Assembly: GCA_002329575.1 (NCBI GenBank)
Contig: DCTK01000118.1
Span: forward strand, 1-6,707
Direction: 5' to 3'
Length of the DNA: 6,707 nt
Origin: Sutterella sp. UBA1442
GTDB taxonomy: Bacteria > Pseudomonadota > Gammaproteobacteria > Burkholderiales > Burkholderiaceae_F
This document shows positions 1 through 4,750 of this stretch, piece after piece (the first letter of the stretch is position 1; every line of letters starts with the position of its first letter). The notes under the pieces are model-generated. The model was not told where the DNA came from. It made no database searches and was given only the letters and a program-made list of their open reading frames with translations. The position numbers were made by a program, and so were the translations under genes.

Positions 1-13
1 CCAAGCCAACTTT

Positions 14-27
14 AGCTATGAATAGCT
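14..27. repeat. Short perfect hairpin near left edge
   Basis: Two 6-bp arms, AGCTAT (14-19) and ATAGCT (22-27), are separated by two bases. On the plus strand a short T-run follows, so it could act as a weak plus-strand terminator or be part of the IS110-type element end. It is short and AT-rich, so chance is possible. Apart from this hairpin I see no gene or recognisable site in 1-149. Confidence 0.3.
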
Positions 28-149
28 TTTAATCCTGAGCATCTTATCAAAATCAATTAGATCATGTGAGGGGCCTTATCTATCAATCTCTCCGAGCTGT
101 TGTAAGCGCAATATTCTGCACTATTTGCTCACCATGAACTTCAAGAAAG

Positions 150-218
150 AATGCTGGTGTCTAAAAAGCGGCAATGTTTGTTTAGAAAACAACTTTTTTT
201 ACCAGACTGTTCAGCATT
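150..218 (-). ncRNA. Candidate IS110/IS1111-type bridge RNA segment (structured, downstream of transposase)
   Basis: Seen: nested complementary arms enclose this segment. 150-156 pairs with 212-218 (AATGCTG/CAGCATT), 159-162 with 204-207 (GTCT/AGAC), 163-168 with 193-198 (AAAAAG/CTTTTT), and 178-183 with 187-192 (TTGTTT/AAACAA, 3-base loop). Read on the transposase strand this is a long stem with two asymmetric internal loops: five bases at 199-203 on one side, nine bases at 169-177 on the other. Known: IS110-family elements encode a bridge RNA with internal loops that pair with target and donor DNA; in the IS1111 group it lies downstream of the transposase gene, as here. Inferred: this segment is the core of that RNA; the real transcript probably extends further either way within 1-284. 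The alternative is an ordinary AT-rich structured 3' UTR or terminator. I could not fold it or compare homologues. Confidence 0.35.
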
Positions 219-284
219 GCCTTCGGCTTCTCATGTTTTATTGACTTCGATTGACTCCTCAGGTTAATTTTCTTTAACGATTGT

Positions 285-1388
285 TTATGTCTTCGGCAAC
301 GAACATTTGGCAACTCCGGCCTTTCTGTAGTCAAATGCCTCATTCTTGGACAAAATGGCCCAAACAATTCGCAGCAGTTTGGCCGCTAAGGCTACTACAA
401 GTTTCCCATGATTGAGGGTTTGACGTTTTCGCTGTATCCAACGCCGGAGCTGACAATCTCGAAACTTACCTTTACCATCGAGCATCAACAACGAACTGGC
501 CGCTTGGACAAGATAAGTACGAACCAGCTTATCACCTCGTTTAGTAATTTTGCCCATTTTCAGACTATGTCCGGTAGTGATATTCCTCGGTACTAAACCA
601 AAATACGCCGGCAACGTCCGAGGACTAGGAAATCGTGCAATATCTCCTATTGCAACCTTTAGACCGGCGCTACTTATGGGGCCCAAGCCCGGTATCTTTC
701 TTATTTTCTGACAAAATTCATCCCCCTGAGTGAATGCCTCAATTTTTTTCGTTAGTTCGCGAGCTTTCTTTTGAAGATCCTTATACGTTTTCACCATTTC
801 TTTAAAAATACCCTTCACATCCTCCGGCAAGTCTGCATCCTCAATCAAGGCAATCAAACGCATTTCGCTGGATAAACTTTTTGCTAAACGAAGCCCCCAA
901 TATTGCGCCACCCCCTTCAGTGAGGTTAAGGTTTTACGGTACTCATCGATGTAATGTTCCCTGACAGTCAACAACGTTTGTAATTGCATTTCATCCCTAT
1001 TTTTTGCTCGAACAAATTTCAAACGCTTCTGTTGTCCCAAGAAGGCTAAGGCCTCCGCATCGTTGAGATCATTCTTTTGACCGGAAAAATAAGTATCGAT
1101 GTAATTTTGAACGGCTTTGCCGGGAATAATTCGGCATTGGTGACCATAGAGTTCAAGTTGGTTGGTTAAATAATGTGACTCACAACACGGTTCCATGGCA
1201 AAAGTCGTTGGATCGGTGTCTCTGGAGAATTCAACTAATTGCTCGTAGCTAAGACGATCTATGCGAATGATTTCTCCCTCTAAGGTGATTCCGACAAAAC
1301 TGAGATCATTTTTTGCCAAATCCAGTCCGATTATTTCCCACGATAATTTGGCATTTAATGCTTTCGATTGTATCCTTGAATTTGACAT
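285..1388 (-). CDS. IS110-family (IS1111-like) DEDD transposase/recombinase
   Basis: The gene encodes 367 residues, slightly long for the family. IS110 transposases cut and join DNA with a RuvC-like DEDD domain plus a C-terminal domain carrying a catalytic serine, guided by an element-encoded bridge RNA. The N-terminal RuvC-like domain shows Asp23 (GLDLAK), Glu66 (MEPCC) and Asp107/Asp110 (KNDLNDAEA). A charged helical stretch at about 195-225 suggests a coiled coil. The C-terminal Transposase_20-type domain starts near IPGLGPISSAG (232-242) and includes FGLVPR and ITKRGDKLVR (281-290). The pattern FAMEPCCESHYLTNQL...KNDLNDAEA resembles the IS1111 group. Oddity: the S-[ST]-G motif I expect after 'GLVPR' reads Thr271-Thr272-Gly, so the presumed nucleophilic Ser is Thr. 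The ATG at 1388 is preferred over an in-frame ATG at 1457 because a GGAGG lies five bases upstream and the conserved domain begins soon after. The reading frame is intact. Confidence 0.92.
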   Translation of the reverse strand: MSNSRIQSKALNAKLSWEIIGLDLAKNDLSFVGITLEGEIIRIDRLSYEQLVEFSRDTDPTTFAMEPCCESHYLTNQLELYGHQCRIIPGKAVQNYIDTYFSGQKNDLNDAEALAFLGQQKRLKFVRAKNRDEMQLQTLLTVREHYIDEYRKTLTSLKGVAQYWGLRLAKSLSSEMRLIALIEDADLPEDVKGIFKEMVKTYKDLQKKARELTKKIEAFTQGDEFCQKIRKIPGLGPISSAGLKVAIGDIARFPSPRTLPAYFGLVPRNITTGHSLKMGKITKRGDKLVRTYLVQAASSLLMLDGKGKFRDCQLRRWIQRKRQTLNHGKLVVALAAKLLRIVWAILSKNEAFDYRKAGVAKCSLPKT

Positions 1389-1393
1389 GGTGT

Positions 1394-1398
1394 CCTCC
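1394..1398 (-). promoter_or_regulatory. Ribosome binding site fixing the IS110 transposase start
   Basis: The minus strand reads GGAGG five bases before the ATG at 1388. It is the best Shine-Dalgarno match near the gene and argues for a 367-residue protein instead of the 390-residue upstream-start version. Confidence 0.75.
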
Positions 1399-1419
1399 GT
1401 TTGGTTTGCACTTTTATTT

Positions 1420-1443
1420 TCCTCTTTATCGGGAAAAAGAGGA
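1420..1443. repeat. Hairpin upstream of the IS110 transposase
   Basis: Arms TCCTCTTT (1420-1427) and AAAGAGGA (1436-1443) form a perfect 8-bp stem with an 8-base loop. It lies about 30-55 bp before the transposase start and just inside the inferred element end. It could be part of the left-end DNA structure, or a 5' UTR hairpin limiting read-in transcription. No T-run follows, so it is not a typical terminator. Confidence 0.4.
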
Positions 1444-1459
1444 GGGTTCCATGTCATTA

Positions 1460-1489
1460 GCGACGGCGTACTTCGCCAAAATGCCCTAA
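1460..1489 (+). pseudogene. 3' remnant of an IS3-family orfA
   Basis: In this frame the last codons read ATAYFAKMP followed by TAA (1487-1489). This matches the usual OrfA C-terminus of IS3 elements (…KKATAYFAK…). The downstream orfB frame is one base back (-1), the standard IS3 arrangement in which OrfAB is made by -1 frameshifting. The codons before 1460 no longer look like OrfA, so the rest of the gene has been cut away at the IS110 junction. The assignment rests on only nine residues plus the frame relation to orfB. Confidence 0.5.
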
Positions 1490-1932
1490 AGAAGTACGTC
1501 TATTTAAAGCGCTGCATTGAGCGTGCAGAGATAGGGCGTCACTGTTATCTGCCCATTACTCGAGCCTGTCAGTTACTTCACGTGAGTGCTAGTGGCTTCT
1601 ATTCGTGGTTGAAATCGGATCAACAACACCGTCATGGTGTGGTTCACACCGATGAGTTCATCCTGACTGCTGTTAAAGGTTTTATCAAGCAATCACGAGG
1701 CTATACACCGGGATTGATGAGTTGTTATCGTCATCTCAAAAAACAAGGCCTGAGCATTGATTACAAACGGTTAAGACGCATTATGCGAGACAATGGTTTG
1801 TATCATCGCTACCATCGTAAATATGTCAAAACGACTGACAGTGAACATCATGGAAAAATTTCTTTTAGGAGGAACGATTTTCTCTTAAAGTGGATCGATG
1901 TGTCTGGCTTTGGGTATCTGGCTTCATGTTGA
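1486..1932 (+). pseudogene. 5' half of an IS3-family orfB transposase (truncated)
   Basis: OrfB normally carries an HTH_21-type region followed by an rve/DDE integrase core. The visible part contains the typical N-terminal segments: ITRACQLLHVSASGFYSW, then SRGYTP…YRHLKKQGLSIDYKRLRRIMRDNGLYHRYHRKYVKTTDSEH. Directly after DSEH, where NLL.R.F…W.TDITY should follow, the sequence becomes atypical (from about 1855) and ends at a TGA at 1930-1932 after KWIDVSGFGYLASC. These last residues faintly recall the start of the integrase core, which suggests internal damage as well as truncation. All three DDE residues are effectively absent, so the product cannot be an active transposase. The frame is open further upstream to 1261, but that part overlaps the IS110 gene and is not IS3-derived. 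It lies on the strand opposite all other genes here. Confidence 0.75.
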
Positions 1933-1950
1933 GAGTCTTACTGGCTTCTT

Positions 1951-1969
1951 TGTCAGGAGGGTGGGCAAA
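1951..1969 (+). repeat. Possible IS21 right terminal inverted repeat
   Basis: Starts with TGT, as IS21-type ends do (5'-TG…CA-3'). Compared without gaps to the minus-strand sequence at 4685-4667 it matches at 12 of 19 positions. The distance to the istB stop (about 80 bp) is sensible. However, the match is modest, it overlaps the palindrome, and the bases outside the two candidate ends do not form a target-site duplication. Confidence 0.25.
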
Positions 1970-2013
1970 AGCTGTGAAGGGCGTAGCCCGAAACAGGTTT
2001 TGCCCTCCCTCCT
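1955..2013. repeat. 59-bp multi-tier imperfect palindrome
   Basis: Outer arms 1955-1970 and 1998-2013 are 16 bases each and match at 15 positions when one is reverse-complemented. Inside, 1972-1975 CTGT pairs with 1993-1996 ACAG, a symmetric GAA/GAA internal loop follows (1976-1978, 1990-1992), and GGGC (1979-1982) pairs with GCCC (1986-1989) around a GTA loop. No T-run follows on either strand, so a simple intrinsic terminator is unlikely. It sits between the broken IS3 orfB and the 3' end of istB, and may include or abut the IS21 right end. Other possibilities are a REP/MITE-like unit or a cruciform recombination target. Confidence 0.85.
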
Positions 2014-2046
2014 TAGCGACTGTGGTTACTCACTAATCGCAGTTAA

Positions 2047-2829
2047 TTAAAGCTCACGGCGGGCTTTATTTTCCCGGAGGGATGGACCTCGTAGTTCAAC
2101 AATGTAACTGCTGTTGAGAACTCGGTCTAATATAGCATCCGCGCTCCGACTATGTCCAAGGTATTCATGCCAGAGATCCGTTGACATTTGTCCTGCCAAT
2201 ACCGTTGAAGCATGACAGTATCGCTCCTCCAATAAAGTCAATAGATTTGAAGCCATGTCTGCGGGCATTGGATCAACCCCGAAGTCATCAATGATCAAGA
2301 GTTTGTTTCGATTGAGCCTATTGCGATAACTAGCCAACTGTTTGTGTTCCCTAGCATCTTCCATTTCCTCCATTAGTTTAGAAAAGCGGGTATAACGCAC
2401 AGGAATCCCCTTTTCACAGGCAGCTTTGCCGACAACGAGCAACAACCAGGTTTTGCCTGTTCCCGAAGCTCCTGTCACAACCAAGTTGTAAGGTTCAATA
2501 TCTTCGATCCACGAGCACGAAGCCAACTTGCATACAACTTCACGTTTTAGACCTCGGGCGGAGTTATAGATACCCAATTCAATAAAAGCTTGATTGAACG
2601 GTTCCTGGGGTATCATCCCTGACCGACTTAAACATCTTTGAGCACGCTTAGCGCCACGAGTTCTACTTTCATAATCAACCAAAATTCCCAACATCTCATC
2701 CACGCTGAGGTGTTGGTAACTCGGCTCAGAGTGCATCTGCTCATACTTTTGAGCCATACCGGATAACTTCATCGTTTTGAGTATTTGCACAATTTGTTTC
2801 GGACTCAACATATTGACGGCTTTATTCAT
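2047..2829 (-). CDS. istB: IS21-family helper ATPase IstB, intact
   Basis: IstB is a DnaA/DnaC-like AAA+ ATPase that assembles on target DNA and stimulates the IstA transposase. The 260-residue length is normal. An N-terminal helical region (about 1-100, from MLSPKQIVQILKTMKLSGMAQKYEQ) precedes the ATPase domain. Walker A is GASGTGKT (120-127), Walker B is LLIIDDFG (177-184), and the conserved DAILDRVL segment (231-238) supplies the usual Asp-Arg pair. The ATG at 2829 has an AGGGAG six bases upstream and overlaps the istA stop by eight bases (ATGAATAA), so translation is probably coupled to istA. With istA broken by an early TGA, ribosomes would not normally reach this point by coupling, and expression may be low. 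A Met at residue 7 is a possible alternative start. No lesion is visible in this gene. Confidence 0.96.
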   Translation of the reverse strand: MNKAVNMLSPKQIVQILKTMKLSGMAQKYEQMHSEPSYQHLSVDEMLGILVDYESRTRGAKRAQRCLSRSGMIPQEPFNQAFIELGIYNSARGLKREVVCKLASCSWIEDIEPYNLVVTGASGTGKTWLLLVVGKAACEKGIPVRYTRFSKLMEEMEDAREHKQLASYRNRLNRNKLLIIDDFGVDPMPADMASNLLTLLEERYCHASTVLAGQMSTDLWHEYLGHSRSADAILDRVLNSSYIVELRGPSLRENKARREL

Positions 2830-4413
2830 GACTGTCTCCCTGTTTCTTAACTAACTTCAAGCGATTTGCGTAATAGCTGGCACCACGAATATTTTTATCG
2901 TGATCCGTTGGATTGATTCTTTTGTTTTTCACATCCACTCCAGTTCGTAAATCAAGCTCTTGTTGATATGTTGCAAATGTGGTCGAGGGTCTTTTAAGCA
3001 CGCTTGAAGCGATATTTTCAATGACTTCAGCTCCCATGTTATGACCGGAAGCTAAAATGCTGGACAGTAACCTACGTGCGATACGTACGGGCTGATTACG
3101 GGTCACTAGTCTACCGAGTTCGGCACTATTAGGTCCAAAAACTGCCAACATATCGAGTAAATCTTGTTTACTACGCATCATTGCCAGATGGTTTAGTGGC
3201 ATATGCTCGGTTAGAATATTTTGCCTGACTCCCATGGGTCATAATAGTGTTCGGCAATCTGTTTCCCTGTCATTACATCGTAGATGCGAAGAATGTTTTT
3301 GTGGGGCCAACACAGCACTCTCACATTTTTACCAACGTACTGATAGGGAACAGAGAACCGACGATTATTTAAACGAATCAGGTAGTCCTTCCTGACTTTG
3401 AGCATTTTCTCTTGTAATCCAAACTCGTACGGCAATGATGGAAGCGGTATCATCAATGCCACTTCCTCCTGGTGCAATTGAGTCCGGGTTTCCAATCTCT
3501 CTGTCAGACGTCTGGCGTTGAGCTCCTCCAGTAAAGGCTGAATACTTTCATTGACATCCTCAATGCTACGAAATTGCATACCGGCCAATCGATTGGTAAT
3601 GCGCTGCTGGACGATCTTGACAGCACCTTCTACCGCACCTTTGTCCCGCGGTTCAGCGGGACGAACAGGATAAGGACAAAAACCATAGTAGGCAGAAAAG
3701 GCTTTGAGTTCGTTGCAAATTTGGGGAGTGTAGCGATCCGCCTTGATCACTAAGCTTGTACTGTTATCCAAATAAACATACCGTGGCACAGCAACGAAGT
3801 ACTCGAACATTAAACGGCATCCTTGTAGCCATGACAGTCGAGTTTGATCTTTTGTAGCCAAGCAAAAAATATAGTTTGAAAACGGTAAAACGCCTACAAA
3901 GATTTCTGCTCGGTGTTTTGCTCCGTCACGTGTCGTGTAGTACAGGGGATTGCCCGAGTAGTCGATCATTGCAACGTCACCCGGCTCCCATTGAAATGAC
4001 AGGCTGACATCTCGCAGGCTGACAGGCAAATTGTCCTTATAACGCTCATAAGCTTTGCAGAAACTCGAGTAACCCAGGCGTCGTTGAGCCTCTGCTACGG
4101 ATTGGCAATACTGCTCCCACAAAATACGAAGCGCAATTCACCGACGAGGACGCTCGTGCTGCAAATAAACGGTTTCCCAATCCGGCTCGACGTAATTCAT
4201 CTGCGTACGTCGCTTTGGCAAGAAAATTTCCTGCTGGCGCTCGGGAGTCATTTGACAAAATGTTGCCCAATCAATGTTATTGGCTTTAGCTGTGTCAAGA
4301 ATACGTTTAGTAGACGTTTTTGGAACACCGGTCTTGGCCGCAATTTGAGCCAACGAAAGCCCTTGTGCATTGCTCGACAGCACGTCCATAATGGAAATAA
4401 GGTCTTTTCTCAT
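2822..4413 (-). pseudogene. istA: IS21-family transposase IstA, broken by an in-frame stop and a frameshift
   Basis: IstA is the DDE transposase of IS21 elements. Part 1 (4413-4141) carries the N-terminal helix-turn-helix (LSLAQIAAKTGVPKTSTKRIL). It is cut by TGA at 4138-4140 and continues in the same frame with IALRILWEQY…GYSSFCKAY, the usual IstA sequence, so the stop replaced a sense codon (perhaps GGA or CGA). Part 2 (to 3211) holds the catalytic core: Asp in AMIDYSG (3961-3963), Asp in VYLDNST (3766-3768) and Glu in KGAVEGAV (3628-3630). It ends out of frame at TAA 3211-3213. Part 3 (from about 3235 to 2822) resumes in the -1 frame with GVRQNILTEHMPLNH and the IstA C-terminus. The shift must lie within 3211-3238. 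The reconstructed length is about 530 residues. The ATG at 4413 is chosen because AAGGA lies nine bases upstream. Two independent lesions make it very likely non-functional; recoding is a remote alternative. Confidence 0.9.
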
Positions 4414-4422
4414 AAATTTAAT

Positions 4423-4427
4423 TCCTT
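4423..4427 (-). promoter_or_regulatory. Ribosome binding site for istA
   Basis: The minus strand reads AAGGA nine bases before the ATG at 4413. This supports that start (MRKDLISIMDVL) over the in-frame Met at 4437, which has no such site. Confidence 0.6.
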
Positions 4428-4444
4428 TAAAAAACACCTGAAAT

Positions 4445-4471
4445 CAAAGAATTATCAGGCAGTGTTAAAGA
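4445..4471 (-). repeat. IS21 end repeat, copy 1 (near istA)
   Basis: On the minus strand: TCTTTAACACTG, ten variable bases, then CTTTG. The same 12 + 10 + 5 arrangement recurs at 4621-4647, with about 20 of 27 positions identical. IS21 elements carry several copies of a transposase-binding repeat at their ends, so this is probably an IstA binding site. Binding is inferred from position. Confidence 0.55.
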
Positions 4472-4518
4472 TTAAACCGATGAGAGGCTGCCGTCACTGA
4501 AGCGGTCCGTTAAAGGAG

Positions 4519-4549
4519 CTGGCTACACCATTTTGGTCGCACAAGCCAG
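4519..4549. repeat. Two-tier hairpin in the istA upstream region
   Basis: CTGGCT (4519-4524) pairs with AGCCAG (4544-4549), and ACCA (4527-4530) pairs with TGGT (4534-4537) around a TTT loop, with unpaired bases between the tiers. It lies between the two IS21 end repeats. It may be a transcription barrier or part of the end structure. No T-run follows. Confidence 0.35.
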
Positions 4550-4620
4550 TTGTACCAACGAGAGAAATGTACCGTCGAAAGCTTCTAATGTTCCATTGAG
4601 AGAGCCTTGCGTTTCAATGA

Positions 4621-4647
4621 CAAAGAGATAAGGACCAGTGTTAAAGA
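4621..4647 (-). repeat. IS21 end repeat, copy 2 (outer)
   Basis: Second copy of the TCTTTAACACTG-N10-CTTTG unit, 176 bp further from istA in the same orientation. The 12-base and 5-base blocks are identical to copy 1, while the middle ten bases match at only three positions. This suggests conserved contacts at both ends of a binding site. Confidence 0.55.
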
Positions 4648-4666
4648 ATGTTGATTAAATGAAAGG

Positions 4667-4685
4667 TATGCTCCCTATCGTCACA
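4667..4685 (-). repeat. Possible IS21 left terminal inverted repeat
   Basis: On the minus strand this begins TGTGACGATAGGG and matches 1951-1969 at 12 of 19 positions without gaps. It lies just outside the outer end repeat, as expected for the element's tip. The similarity is modest and no target duplication supports it. Confidence 0.25.
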
Positions 4686-4699
4686 ACGCCCTTAAATTA

Positions 4700-4732
4700 A
4701 AAACCCGGTCATGCGACGCACCACCGGGTTTT
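4700..4732. terminator. Bidirectional intrinsic terminator between IS66 and IS21 elements
   Basis: Perfect 10-bp arms AAAACCCGGT (4700-4709) and ACCGGGTTTT (4723-4732) enclose a 13-base loop with a small inner TGC/GCA stem. Read in either direction, the GC-rich stem is followed by a T-run (CGGGTTTT; on the minus strand five Ts). It lies 18 bases past the tnpC stop, so it probably ends the tnpC transcript and would keep that transcription out of istA. Confidence 0.8.
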
Positions 4733-4750
4733 GTTCACTGGTCTGTAACC

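Larger units (their letters stand above)
150..1459 (-). mobile_element. IS110-family element, IS1111-like; outer ends not resolved
   Basis: The element comprises the DEDD transposase gene at 285-1388, about 70 bp of upstream non-coding DNA, and a structured downstream region. The upstream border is placed at about 1455-1460 because recognisable IS3 orfA coding sequence resumes there. The downstream border is unknown: I used the outer limit of the structured segment (150), but the element may run to or past position 1. IS110 elements usually lack terminal inverted repeats and target duplications, so the ends cannot be read off directly. I found no clear subterminal inverted repeat pair by eye. 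Confidence 0.5.
1951..4685 (-). mobile_element. IS21-family element (istA broken, istB intact); ends provisional
   Basis: The element contains the family's istA-istB pair, overlapping as expected, with a long istA-side end carrying spaced direct repeats. The outer limits come from weak candidate TGT-starting inverted repeats at 1951-1969 and 4667-4685, giving about 2.7 kb, a plausible size for the family. No matching direct repeat flanks it, so either the ends are misplaced or one flank has been rearranged since insertion. The coding content is certain; the borders are not. Confidence 0.5.
4438..4699. other. Non-coding IS21 left-end region upstream of istA
   Basis: About 260 bases with no credible gene on either strand. 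It holds two spaced direct repeats, a hairpin and a candidate terminal repeat. A GATAAT-like -10 box is visible on the minus strand (4451-4456) and could serve istA, but no good -35 box lies at the right distance, so the promoter is uncertain. Confidence 0.6.

Noticed and set aside
182..367. Minus-strand open frame of 61 codons
   Set aside because: It overlaps the end of the IS110 gene and the structured RNA candidate, has low-complexity basic composition and no recognisable domain.
1389..1457. N-terminal extension of the IS110 transposase from the ATG at 1457
   Set aside because: The extension crosses the inferred element border and a hairpin, and lacks a ribosome binding site. The ATG at 1388 has GGAGG at ideal spacing and the conserved domain begins soon after it.
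1478..1484. Programmed frameshift site AAAATG at the orfA/orfB overlap
   Set aside because: The A-run is in the wrong register for -1 slippage of the orfA frame. The functional slippery site was probably upstream and lost at the IS110 junction.
1261..1485. Plus-strand open frame running into IS3 orfB
   Set aside because: It overlaps the IS110 transposase gene antisense and shows no IS3 similarity. It is open only by chance and is fused to the orfB remnant.
1955..2013. Integron attC site or CRISPR-type repeat
   Set aside because: There is no GTTRRRY/RYYYAAC core pair, no integrase or cassette nearby, and the unit is not repeated with spacers.
4138..4140. Selenocysteine or other programmed readthrough of the istA TGA
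   Set aside because: No hairpin resembling a SECIS element is evident just downstream on the minus strand, IstA does not need selenocysteine, and a second lesion in the same gene favours decay.
4084..4500. Plus-strand open frame opposite the istA 5' end
   Set aside because: It is antisense to conserved IstA coding sequence and its translation resembles no known protein; a shadow frame.
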